A stretch of DNA of 64,000 bases. It comes from Marinobacterium rhizophilum DSM 18822 (GTDB lineage: Bacteria > Pseudomonadota > Gammaproteobacteria > Pseudomonadales > Balneatricaceae). The notes beneath the pieces are model-generated. The model saw only the letters and a program-made list of their open reading frames with translations. It did not search any database and was not told the origin of the DNA. Of the stretch, positions 47,465 to 59,558 are shown in pieces; within the stretch, counting starts at the first letter, position 1, and each line of letters starts with the position of its first letter. Both the position numbers and the translations under genes were made by a program. The stretch is from positions 1 through 64,000 of the forward strand of contig NZ_KB899110.1 in the NCBI RefSeq assembly GCF_000378045.1. The letters are read 5' to 3'.

Positions 47465-48778
47465 CTACCCCGGCGCCAGCTTGGCGGCTATCTTCTGGAA
47501 CAGCTCCTGGTCCGGATAAGTGCTACTCATCATGATGCGGATCCGGCGAGTGTTGCGGGTGATGACGGCACCGATTTTCAATAGCCGGGTACGCAGCGTG
47601 GTCACTTGGGCGCGGGCATAGCGGGTGCCACGCAGATAGCCACTGCGCAGCCTTTCCATCAGGACGTAGGCCAGACCGGACAGCAGCAGACGATATTGAT
47701 TGGGCCACCAGTCGTGGCAGCTGGTTCTGTCCGAGAACAGCCACTGCTGTTCCTTGATCCGGTTCTCCATATCGCCCCGCAGACAGTAGCGCCGGTCATA
47801 GAGCCACTTGGCAGAGCCCGGCAGGTTGGTGACGATATAGCGGTTGTTGTCACCCTGATAGCTGAACTCCGCTTTGACGATCACTTTGCGCACGCGTTTC
47901 TTCCAGCTCCGGGCCGAGTACCAGAGCGTCGCAAAGCAGCGCTGCTTTACCCGAGTGGCCTCGAACGCCACAGCGGCGCGGTAACGGGTATCCAGTGCCA
48001 GCTGTTCTAGCTTGGAGTTCTTGCCGATGCCGACGACATAACCGACATCGTGGCGCTCACACCAGGTCAGCAGCCGTGGTCGGCAGAAGCCGCTGTCGCC
48101 CCGGAAGATGATCTGCACCTGCGGCCACTCGGCTCGAAGCCGCCTGACCAGCAGGGCCAGAACGGCCCAGGCATGCTTGGCAGCGTCAACATAGGCAGGG
48201 CGCAGATAGCTCACCAAGAGCTTCTGCCCGCAGAAAACGAAAAGCGGCAAGAAACAGTAACTTCTGTAGTAACCACTGAAATAGCGGCCCACCTGCTCCC
48301 CATGCACCGTATCGTCAGTCGCGTCGAAATCGAGAATCAGCCGCTTCGGTGGCTTCCTGTACGAGCGAATGAACTGCTCAACCAGTTCTTCATGCATGGC
48401 CACGGCCCAGGCCCGATTAGCGTTGAGTTCGAACCGGCACAATGTGGACTGACTGGCCAGTTCAGCATCGCTATCGACGGCAGTCTGAAGCGCCAGGTCA
48501 TGCCTCAGTGTCTTGTGATCGTTGAGGTCTTCGTAACCCAGCGCCAGTCCGAAAACGCGTTGTCGGATCATGGTCTGCGCCTGGTGCCGGCAATGGGAGG
48601 GGCTGCGCGGATCCGTAATCTTGCGGGCGATCGAACGGGTCAGGCCCAGCTCCCGGTCGAGCTGTCGGAGCAGTAGCACACCGGCATCGGACGTGATGTC
48701 GCCCCCTTCGAAATTGGTCTCGATTTTACGACCTTTACAGCGTGGAAATAGGTCCTGTGTAACAGTACAATGTGTCAT
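47465..48778 (-). mobile_element. IS1380-family transposase
   Basis: This 437-residue DDE transposase has FEGGDITSDAGVLLLRQLD near the N-terminus, LILDFDATDDTVHG and IIFRGDSGFCRPRLL (catalytic aspartates). The C-terminal part WLFSDRTSCHDWWPNQYRLLLSG fits IS1380 members. The ORF is intact, so the element may be active. I could not fix terminal inverted repeats or a target duplication by eye; the right end is probably near 48840. It sits in the debris zone beside the integrase relic. Confidence 0.88.
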
Positions 48779-48840
48779 GGGCGACCGGGTTGTTATATTC
48801 GACTTAAGTGATTGAATTATAACACAAAACCAGGTCGCCC
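48779..48840. repeat. Near-palindrome upstream of the IS1380 transposase
   Basis: GGGCGACC ... GGTCGCCC bracket 62 bp, with inner TTATA/TATAA arms, starting directly at the transposase start codon. It may be the transposase promoter-operator region and part of the IS right end. Confidence 0.6.
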
Positions 48841-48950
48841 TTCTTGTTTATGCTGCAACATCCGGGCTAAGCCGCTGGCAGTGGCTTATAGACATGCCTG
48901 GAAATCGGTCACCAAGCCGTAAAGCGTAAACATCCCGAACCGAAAAAAAG

Positions 48951-49709
48951 CTATGCGGCGACCCCCACCACACTGCGAATCAACCAGATCACGCCGAGGT
49001 GCAGGGGGTAGTAGGCGTAAAAGGCCCAGCGCAGGCGGGGCACGTGCAGGTTGACGCGCGTGGCGGCGAGGATCAGCGGTACAGCGGCCAGCGCCCAGAA
49101 GTTGTCATTGGTTAACCAGAGGCCCGCACAGGCGAGTAATGCCACACCCGCTGCGGGCAGCGATGGCTGTTTGCAGTACGTCCAGATGGCCAGGCCGAGG
49201 GTGAGCCCCAGCCAGCCGTACTCAACCAGACTGCCACCCACCAGGAACAGGATGCCGGCGGCCAGCAGGTCGTCGCGTTCGACCAGGTAGAGCGTGGTGG
49301 TGAGAACCAGCAGCGAGAACAGAACGTTCAGCGGCCACCATCCCGCGTGTAGCAGGTCCCCCAGGGCAATGAAGGGCACCGATGCAAGGGCGCCGAATAC
49401 CGCCAGGCGTTTCATCGTGCGCGGGTAGGTGCCCCGCTCGAGCTGCCCCGGGCGGGCCAGGTTGTACGCGAGCACGAAAACGAAGATCGGCAGCGCGAGT
49501 CTGCCCAGCCCGAACAGGTACGCGACCGTTCCGTTAAACAGGAACCGGTTGACGTGATCGCCCGTCATCAGGATCAGCGCGAGCCACTTCAGGGCTTCGA
49601 TCGTACCACCGGCCATGACAAGGGACGGCAGGGCGCATTTGGCGCTGTGCTTTGTGGAACTGCCGGTTATTGCCCCGTCGGGACGCCTGACTTTTAACTC
49701 TGAGCTCAT
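48951..49709 (-). CDS. TraX-like membrane protein
   Basis: This 252-residue integral membrane protein of the TraX family is named for the F-pilin acetylase. About eight hydrophobic segments are visible, with ALKWLALILMTGDHVNRFL (family start), LARPGQLERGTYPRTMKRL and a C-terminal YAYYPLHLGVIWLIR. The conserved HxN...PLH pattern suggests acyltransferase activity. No pilin or conjugation genes are near. It is the intact partner of the broken copy at 31701-32232. The first about 30 residues are non-hydrophobic and may not all be translated. Confidence 0.82.
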   Translation of the reverse strand: MSSELKVRRPDGAITGSSTKHSAKCALPSLVMAGGTIEALKWLALILMTGDHVNRFLFNGTVAYLFGLGRLALPIFVFVLAYNLARPGQLERGTYPRTMKRLAVFGALASVPFIALGDLLHAGWWPLNVLFSLLVLTTTLYLVERDDLLAAGILFLVGGSLVEYGWLGLTLGLAIWTYCKQPSLPAAGVALLACAGLWLTNDNFWALAAVPLILAATRVNLHVPRLRWAFYAYYPLHLGVIWLIRSVVGVAA

Positions 49710-49789
49710 TTCAATCCTGCTTGCGGAGCCTGTGCCTGTGGGGTGAAACAGTACCCGTTTTTGCGTTCAGGCGCCCGGCACGCGGCTTT

Positions 49790-50845
49790 TAATGTCATTC
49801 GAACGCAGCACAGGCGACATTATCATGTTGCCTAAAAAAGGTTCTTCGCACTTTAGCGGGAAAGAATATTTTACCATCGGGCTCCGTAATCGAAGCGCAC
49901 TGCGCCGCTTGGACATTTCGTGCGAACCGAATCATCTTCGCTTCCGACTAAGCCTCCTTTTCGCCTCCAGGCGACTTACTTTTCTTTGCTCGTGCGAAAG
50001 AAAAAGTAAGCAAAAGAAAGCACGCCCGAAGAAGCCGGCCCAAGGGCTACGCTGCGCCCCGAGAGTATTTTTCGGGCGCAGCTGACGTCACATCCCTGTA
50101 CCGCATCTGCAGCTCGGCATCCATGCCTCGCCCCTGATGGGCCTGATCAAAAAATACTCCCAGTGCTCGCCGGCTCCTAACGGGTCCCAGTCGCCACCTC
50201 CGGCTCTCTGGAAGTGCACCGGAATCCCCGCTGGTGCTGTTGGAGCTCAAAAGCGGCAAAATAGAAATTAGTGAGGAAAAGGCCAAAGATTCCCGCAAAT
50301 CTGCGAAGAACCAAAAAATCTACTATAGCGCTTTTGGAGCGGCTGTCGGTTCAGACCCTGCGCTCTGTCGATGCGGTGCCTGCTGGCGAAAGTGTATCAA
50401 CAGGTGGCCGACGGTTTCTTCATCAATGGATCTCATTCAGCCTTTACGGGGTGGCGAAGAGGTTCAACGTCGCCGGGTCAAAATCCTCAGCTTTGCTGCA
50501 TTTTCCGGTGCGCGCCGCCTCGGTGAACGACTGGGGCTGTTTTGCCTGGGTCGTCGCGCATCCATGGGGTCTGCGGCAACGGCATAGGCGACTGTGCAGT
50601 ACACCGTGCGCAGGGCCCCGCAGCACGGTGCTACAGCTTTGGGATTCGAGCCTTCAGTTGGTCTGCGTATTGCACTGTGAAGCAGCCATTCTCAGTTGAT
50701 ATTATTTTGTAAAATAAATAATTAAGTAATAAAAATAAACTTAATAAATATATAGAGCCATAGCACACTGACCCTCTCACCTGAAGGCGCTAAAGTTATT
50801 AATAGCAGGCACCTCTCGGGCAAAACAATAAGAGGAGGTTGTGGT
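49790..50845. other. Long intergenic region with dispersed repeat copy E
   Basis: About 1 kb without a supported gene. The segment 49960-50200 is a diverged copy of the 11325-11545 repeat: it has the TTTCTTTGC-type palindromic head, GGGCGCAGCTGACG and CCAGTGCTCGCCGGC. Downstream, 50700-50760 is very AT-rich and probably holds the promoter of the acetoacetyl-CoA synthetase gene. Short ORFs at 50234-50699 have no start signal and no recognisable sequence. Confidence 0.6.
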
Positions 50846-52795
<1,950 letters not shown>

Positions 52796-52831
52796 GGCAA
52801 GGCCCGGCATATTCGCACGCGTCAATAAACG

Positions 52832-53845
52832 CTAGTCATTAAAGGCACTGAACTCGGTGCCTTTAATGTCTCCGCTTTTTACCAGGTGGCGCATCACGCT
52901 GAATACCTCGGGGTGAAACTTGAAGGTTTCCTGCTGCATGATCGCGATCGCATCTTCAAAGCTGTAGGCCCTGCGATAGGGGCGCACCCCGGCGATGGCT
53001 TCCAGGCAGTCGGCTACCGTGACGATGGCAACGCCAAGGGGAATTTCGTCTTTCTGCAGGCCATAGGGATAACCGGACCCGTCCTGGTTTTCGTGGTGCA
53101 GCAGTACGATGTCCTTGACCAGCTTTTCGCAATTGACGCCGGCAATAATCTTGTACCCTTTGATGGGATGCTGTTTAACAACCTCCCATTCATAGGGTTC
53201 CAGCTTGCTGGGCTTGTTCAGTATCTCGATCGGGACTGAAATCTTGCCGATGTCATGCAGGCTGGCGCCAAGCGAAATCAGGTCGGTGGTGTGCTGATCC
53301 AGCTGCATGAGCCGTGCAATCTTGATCGATAGCTGTGTCGTACGCGACATGTGGCCGTTGGTGTACGGATCCCGCTGTTCTATGGCGCATGTGAGGGCGC
53401 TGGCGGTGTCGTGAAACATGGCCGTCTGTGCCTGCTGATAGTTGACGATATCCGTCTGGTCGATGAACTCGGCAAGCCTGAACTTTGTACCATTGGCCGA
53501 GAATATGCGCGGTGAAATAATGACATGCCTCAGCGTACCGGATTTGGTCATCAATTGAGAGTTGTAGCGTTCAGTGACATCCGTCGATAAACGGTTATGC
53601 AGGTCGGATCGAAAATCCTCGGCGATCAAGTCGCGTGCATTCATGCTGTAAAGCTCTGTGCGCGCGTAGCCGGTCATCTCTGCGAAACTGTGACTGCACG
53701 CGATCACTTTTCCTTCGCAGGTTAATACGAAAGAACCGAACAGGAATGACAGGCAATTGATTACGCCTTCTGCACCCTCGCAGACAAGCAGCTTTTGCAG
53801 AAAAGACTCGAACTGGTCTGAGTTCCGTTCAGTAGCTAATTCCAT
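52832..53845 (-). CDS. PAS-HD-GYP cyclic-di-GMP phosphodiesterase
   Basis: This 337-residue protein has an N-terminal PAS domain (about residues 30-135: FVLTCEGKVIACSHSFAEMTGY) and an HD-GYP domain (about 145-325). The metal site is complete: HDIGK (197-201) and HHENQDGSGYPYGL (250-263). HD-GYP enzymes break down cyclic-di-GMP and influence motility and biofilm choice. The PAS domain suggests sensing of a small molecule or redox state. No membrane segment is seen, so it is cytoplasmic. It stands alone. Confidence 0.9.
   Translation of the reverse strand: MELATERNSDQFESFLQKLLVCEGAEGVINCLSFLFGSFVLTCEGKVIACSHSFAEMTGYARTELYSMNARDLIAEDFRSDLHNRLSTDVTERYNSQLMTKSGTLRHVIISPRIFSANGTKFRLAEFIDQTDIVNYQQAQTAMFHDTASALTCAIEQRDPYTNGHMSRTTQLSIKIARLMQLDQHTTDLISLGASLHDIGKISVPIEILNKPSKLEPYEWEVVKQHPIKGYKIIAGVNCEKLVKDIVLLHHENQDGSGYPYGLQKDEIPLGVAIVTVADCLEAIAGVRPYRRAYSFEDAIAIMQQETFKFHPEVFSVMRHLVKSGDIKGTEFSAFND
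52837..52868. terminator. Perfect hairpin inside the HD-GYP gene 3' end
   Basis: CATTAAAGGCAC and GTGCCTTTAATG pair over 12 bp with an 8-nt loop. It lies in the last codons of the minus-strand HD-GYP gene and 41 bases after the convergent ligase stop, so it may end the ligase transcript while being coding for the other gene. Confidence 0.6.
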
Positions 53846-54188
53846 TAGATAAGCGCTCGTGTATTAAGTATTTATAAATTAGATTCAGGTGTATTAGTGT
53901 TTCTTTTATTAGTTATTGTTATTAACCGAGTATCTTTAACTTGAGCATCGGTTGACCGTTCTGAGGACAGTGAAGCAGACAGCCTGTGTGTATCTTGAGT
54001 GGTATCGTAGCGACGAGTTGCCCGAAAGGCAGTTCGAGCATTATAGGGACTAAGCCCCCAGGTTAGAAGCAGGGCTGCATCGGCCCGCCCATAGATCGGT
54101 CCGTTCATAGAGGCAGGCGCGCGCCTGCTTGGCATCACTATTCAGGTTAAACTGTGAGTAACCCTGAACATTACCCCCGACAGGCACC
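53846..54188. other. Intergenic region between divergent HD-GYP and peptidase genes
   Basis: This 343-bp region has an AT-rich half next to the HD-GYP gene (53855-53935) that likely holds its promoter. No ORF, hairpin or shared repeat stands out. Confidence 0.4.
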
Positions 54189-55778
54189 ATGGCAATGAAC
54201 GATCCCTGGAACGAGGGCCGCAGCTCACCCTTGAACGATGCGCCACAGGCCCCGTCTGAGGCGCTGTCGAATGAGGCTCTCTCGCCTGAGCAGGCGGACG
54301 AGCCTGTGAGCCCGTTGCCGCGGGCTTCGGAGCAGGCGGCGTTGCAAGACACTCCCGAGCAGGGCGTCTTCGCCGCGCTTGGGCGCAACCTGGCTGCCGG
54401 CTACCGTCTGGTCATGGGGCGGGCGCTGAACGCTGATGCTGTCGCCTGCACACTGGGGCAGATCGTCGCACTGTTGTTATTGCTGTTGCTGGTCAATGCC
54501 GGATTCTCCTTTGTCACGACCGAGGCTCCGGTGCAGTTTGATGCTTACGGGCTGAATTATCTGGGGGCGACCAGCCTATTCAGCCTGCTGGTTCTGATGC
54601 TGGCCAGCCGAATGGCCGGCGGCAATACGGCCCGTTTTGTCCCGTTACTGACGGCCTTTCTCGCAGCCTCGGTGCTGATCTCGCTGCTGTCACAGCTGCT
54701 GTGGCTGTCGGTGGATAGTTTCGACGTGTCGGCATTGACGGCCTGGAGCCTGCTTGCAGGGCTGTTGTTGTGGCAGGTCCTGGTCGTCATGCGCCTGTTG
54801 CACATCTTTATCGGGGCGCCTGCCCAGCGCGCGCTGTTACTCGGTGGGCTCTACGGGCTGATGCTGCTCGCCAGCCTGTGGATTTTCCCCCGCACCCCGC
54901 TCTGGTATACCGACACACCCCAGGAAAGCGCTCAGGTGCGGTACGCGCCACTGGATGTTGAATCGATCTTCTACGCACAGCACCAGCTGATGCGTAACAG
55001 CCTTGCACAGCTTGAAGCCCAGCGCCCGGGGGTTACGGATCTCTATCTGATGGCGGTGGGCGGTTATGGTCTGGAGGATGTCTTTCTCAAGGAAGTTGAG
55101 TTTGTGCGCGAGCAGTTTGACCGCCAGTACGCGACCCGCGGGCGTTCCCTGATACTGGCCAACAACCCGGCGACGGTGGACAAGTACCCGCTGGCGAACC
55201 GGCATAACCTGGCGCTTGGGCTGGACAGCGTGGCGCAAAAAATGGATACGGAAGAGGACGTGCTGTTTTTGTTCATGACCTCCCATGGCAGCCGTGACCA
55301 CCGCTTTTCGCTGGAGTTTGGCGCCGTGGAGCTGAATGACCTGACGCCGGAGCAGCTGCGTCAGGCGCTGGATGACGCGGGTATCCGCTGGCGCGTGATT
55401 CTGGTGTCGAGCTGCTTTTCCGGTGGTTTCATTGACGCACTGCAAAGCCCTGAAACCCTGGTGATCACCGCAGCAGCAGCGGATCGCACCTCCTTTGGCT
55501 GTGGCGTGGACAGCGACTTCACCTATTTTGGCACCGCGTATTTCAAGCAGGCCCTGCAACAGCAGCCCCGTTTCATTCAGGCCTTTGATATCGCGAACCA
55601 ATGGGTCAGCGAGCGTGAAGCGCGCGAGCAGATTGGTGCCTCGCAGCCCCAGTTGTCCGTTGGGGAGTCGATTGCCGGCAAGCTGAGCGAGCTGTACCGC
55701 GAGCCCGGGATCCAGGCCGCTTTTGCCGGTTCCGATGCTGCCCGGGATCAGTGCCCGGAGCTGACCTGCACCCGTTAG
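54189..55778 (+). CDS. Membrane-anchored C13 (legumain-like) peptidase
   Basis: This 529-residue protein has an acidic, low-complexity start (residues 1-55) and about five membrane segments (about 88-235). A C-terminal caspase-like peptidase domain follows (about 280-510). The catalytic pair is visible as MTSHGS (H366) and LVSSCFSGGFID (C409). C13 peptidases cleave after Asn or Asp or act as transamidases, as in GPI anchoring in eukaryotes. Bacterial members are little studied. The domain would face the periplasm or cytoplasm depending on topology, which I cannot fix. Confidence 0.85.
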   Translation: MAMNDPWNEGRSSPLNDAPQAPSEALSNEALSPEQADEPVSPLPRASEQAALQDTPEQGVFAALGRNLAAGYRLVMGRALNADAVACTLGQIVALLLLLLLVNAGFSFVTTEAPVQFDAYGLNYLGATSLFSLLVLMLASRMAGGNTARFVPLLTAFLAASVLISLLSQLLWLSVDSFDVSALTAWSLLAGLLLWQVLVVMRLLHIFIGAPAQRALLLGGLYGLMLLASLWIFPRTPLWYTDTPQESAQVRYAPLDVESIFYAQHQLMRNSLAQLEAQRPGVTDLYLMAVGGYGLEDVFLKEVEFVREQFDRQYATRGRSLILANNPATVDKYPLANRHNLALGLDSVAQKMDTEEDVLFLFMTSHGSRDHRFSLEFGAVELNDLTPEQLRQALDDAGIRWRVILVSSCFSGGFIDALQSPETLVITAAAADRTSFGCGVDSDFTYFGTAYFKQALQQQPRFIQAFDIANQWVSEREAREQIGASQPQLSVGESIAGKLSELYREPGIQAAFAGSDAARDQCPELTCTR

Positions 55779-55920
55779 CTACAGCAGCCTGTCGGACTTA
55801 CCACTGATCTACTGCGGAAAAGCCGATTCTTTCCGGTAAAGAGGGGGCATTTTATGTGCTCTTTTTTGTTAAATAGAACCACTATTCGCCTCAAAAGAGC
55901 TCAAAAACTGCCGCAAATCG

Positions 55921-55970
55921 GTCTTTCCCTCGCTACGATCGGCCAAGCCCGACAGGCTGCGAGGAAAGAC
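55921..55970. repeat. Long inverted repeat between peptidase and hdeD-like genes
   Basis: GTCTTTCCCTCGC and GCGAGGAAAGAC pair (one bulge) around an inner AGCC-CGAC-AGGCT hairpin. It may be a terminator, a small structured RNA or the end of a MITE. Confidence 0.5.
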
Positions 55971-56157
55971 TGAGCCTGCTGCGGACCGTCTGATTCTTTA
56001 TTAACCCGCGGGTTATTGATTCCGACGGGAGAGGCCCGTGATGAGGGGCGAGCGCGGCGAAACGGCCGCCCTGACGACTATACTCCGATACAGGCGCGCT
56101 ACCTGCAGGCGCCCTGTGGCGCCTGCTGCAATGCACTACCGTCTTCGAGGGACAGGC

Positions 56158-56715
56158 ATGCTCCGGACAACTGCACACTTTGGCTATCTGGGAAAAAATT
56201 GGGGCTGGGTCCTGGCACTGGGCATTCTGCTGCTCGTTGCCGGTGTCATCGGGCTTGGCATGACCGTGACGCTGGGGCTGGTCAGCATGCTGTACTTCGG
56301 CTTTCTGATGCTGCTGGGCGCTGTTTTCCAACTGGTCGCGGTATTCCAAAGCCCGGACTGGCGCCGTCATCGCTGGAGTCTGCTGATTGCGCTGTTGTAC
56401 CTGGCCGCCGGCTTGATCATGATCTTCGATCCGGTGCTGGCATCGGCCACTCTGACCCTGCTGATCGGTGCCAGTCTGGTCGCCATCGGCGTGCTCCGTC
56501 TGTTGATGGCCTTCCAGTTCAGAGGGACTTACGGCTGGGGCTGGACGCTGATCGGCGGCATTCTGACCCTGGTGTTGGGTCTCGTCATCTTCCTGGGTTG
56601 GCCGGTTTCCGGGCTCTGGATTATCGGTCTGATCATCGCGATTGAACTGATCCTGGCCGGCGTTTCCTTTATCACGCTGGCGCTGGCTGCACGCGAATTT
56701 CGCAACTTGCAGTGA
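56158..56715 (+). CDS. HdeD-family membrane protein
   Basis: This 185-residue protein has six hydrophobic segments arranged as three repeats (e.g. GWVLALGILLLVAGVIGLGM, SLLIALLYLAAGLIMIFDPV and GWTLIGGILTLVLGLVIFLGWP). This is the DUF308/HdeD pattern. HdeD is linked to acid resistance in E. coli, though the mechanism is unclear. The ATG at 56158 has GAGGG upstream. It ends 13 bp before the stop of the convergent LigD-type gene, so the two genes meet tail to tail. Confidence 0.88.
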   Translation: MLRTTAHFGYLGKNWGWVLALGILLLVAGVIGLGMTVTLGLVSMLYFGFLMLLGAVFQLVAVFQSPDWRRHRWSLLIALLYLAAGLIMIFDPVLASATLTLLIGASLVAIGVLRLLMAFQFRGTYGWGWTLIGGILTLVLGLVIFLGWPVSGLWIIGLIIAIELILAGVSFITLALAAREFRNLQ

Positions 56716-56728
56716 CGCGCACGGGCAT

Positions 56729-57316
56729 TCATTCGCCATGCTCCGCGTCGCTGGCGATCTCTTTCAGGCTCCGTCCGGTTGCCACGGAGTCCGGTTCGCT
56801 CGAGACCGGGTTGCGGCGTGCATCCGCGTCGTCGTCATCCATCTTGATCAGGAGCCAGTGGCCCTTGTCGGCGTCGATACGCTGCAGTGCATAGCCGCCA
56901 GTGAGCTTTTGGCCCTCGAGCCGCACCAGCGCATGTCCTTCCTCGAGCGCCTGTTTCAGGGGGCGCAGGCTCTGGTCCTTTTGGGTGATGTTGCGGTAGG
57001 TGCCGCGATCCCAGATCAGCACCGTGCCCCCGCCGTATTGCCCCTGCGGAATAACCCCCTCGAAATCGGCGTAATCCAGCGGGTGGTCTTCGGTCTCGAT
57101 CGCCAGGCGCTTTTTCGACGGGTCGGTCGAAGGACCTTTGGGCACGGCCCAGCTCTTCAGCACGCCGTCGACCTCGAGGCGGAAATCGTAGTGCAGCGAG
57201 CGGGCATCGTGCTTTTGAATGACAAACAGGGGGGCTGCGCCGAAGGACTTCGAGGTGCCCGCCGGCTCGCCACTTTTTGCCAGGTTCCGCTTGCGTCGAT
57301 ATTCCCTGGTCGTCAT
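56729..57316 (-). CDS. Stand-alone LigD-type 3'-phosphoesterase
   Basis: This 195-residue protein is the phosphoesterase (PE) domain of DNA ligase D without ligase or polymerase. The metal-binding core is visible as FVIQKHDARSLHYDFRLEVDG, WAVPKGPS, HPLDYADFEGVIPQGQYGGG and GYALQRI. PE enzymes trim 3'-phosphates or ribonucleotides during end joining. No Ku or LigD gene is near. The N-terminal 25 residues are basic. It may support single-gene end clean-up or work with a ligase elsewhere. Confidence 0.9.
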   Translation of the reverse strand: MTTREYRRKRNLAKSGEPAGTSKSFGAAPLFVIQKHDARSLHYDFRLEVDGVLKSWAVPKGPSTDPSKKRLAIETEDHPLDYADFEGVIPQGQYGGGTVLIWDRGTYRNITQKDQSLRPLKQALEEGHALVRLEGQKLTGGYALQRIDADKGHWLLIKMDDDDADARRNPVSSEPDSVATGRSLKEIASDAEHGE

Positions 57317-57561
57317 GTTCGACCACCTCCGTTTTTGACCTTAGCAAGGCACCGGCATCGGGTCCAATGGCGCGGAGGTGACTCGGGTGTTCGAACAGCC
57401 GCGTCCAGAAAAACGGCAGGCGTTGTGCAGATTAGCCCGGCAGGACATATCCGCAAACGGCAACAGCCCCTGGCGAAAGTGGCATAACGGTCTGCGGTCA
57501 ACTAGTCTGCCGCTCGATAACCTTCGCAGCACCGGGCAGGTTCCCGGCAGGAGGAAACCAC

Positions 57562-58893
<1,332 letters not shown>

Positions 58894-58936
58894 CGAACGA
58901 AAAAGGCGCCTTGCGGGCGAGCAAAGGAGGTCTGCA

Positions 58937-59257
58937 ATGGACACATCCCTGGTTTACCAACCGATTGCCGGGATACTGGCGTTGCTGCTATTGGCACTCT
59001 GCTGGCCCATTGCCCAGGCGCTGCGGCATGAACGGCTGCGTCCGCTGGCAGCCTACCTGCTCTTCGTCTCGGTGCTGGCGCTGACGGTCGCACTGAGCTT
59101 CAGGTTGCTGCTCTGGGTTGCAGTCCTGCTACTGCCGCCGGACAGGCTGGAGAGCGTGGGGGCCGCCATTGTGCTGGGGATACTGTCGTTGATGCTGGGG
59201 CTGGCAGCGGCGTGCTGGGTCGTGCGTCGCCCACAGCGGCGTCGTATGCCACGATGA
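58937..59257 (+). CDS. Small hydrophobic membrane protein
   Basis: This 106-residue protein has three hydrophobic segments (IAGILALLLLALCWPIA, AYLLFVSVLALTVALSF plus LLLWVAVLLLP, and VLGILSLMLGLAAACWVV) and an arginine-rich tail. AAAGGAGG precedes the ATG, a strong ribosome-binding site, 43 bp after the nhaA stop. It is probably co-transcribed with nhaA and may help or modify the antiporter; this is inferred from position. I do not recognise a named family. Confidence 0.75.
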   Translation: MDTSLVYQPIAGILALLLLALCWPIAQALRHERLRPLAAYLLFVSVLALTVALSFRLLLWVAVLLLPPDRLESVGAAIVLGILSLMLGLAAACWVVRRPQRRRMPR

Positions 59258-59558
59258 TCGCCGGACCGGAGTTGCCGATGCAAAGAAGGCGTGCGGGGTG
59301 ACTGGCGCCTCGCAGCCACACATCTTTGTTGGCAATACGATCATGCAAAAGCCGGATACCCTTTACCAAGAACTTCGCCTGCAGGTCGCCCTCCGCCGCG
59401 CCAAACCGGACAGCGCCGGCCTGTAACGAGGCAATCACCACTTGCCAGCCCTGATTTACAGGGGCAGGGCATGCGTGCCACAAAACATTCACCATAGTGT
59501 TGTGTTGCGTTCATCTGCTGAATTTATCGTTATCGATTTGTGCCACAGGGATAGATCG

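Noticed and set aside
50234-50699. Genes in the 1-kb gap before the acetoacetyl-CoA synthetase
   Set aside because: Overlapping short ORFs without ribosome-binding sites or recognisable sequence, partly within a dispersed repeat.
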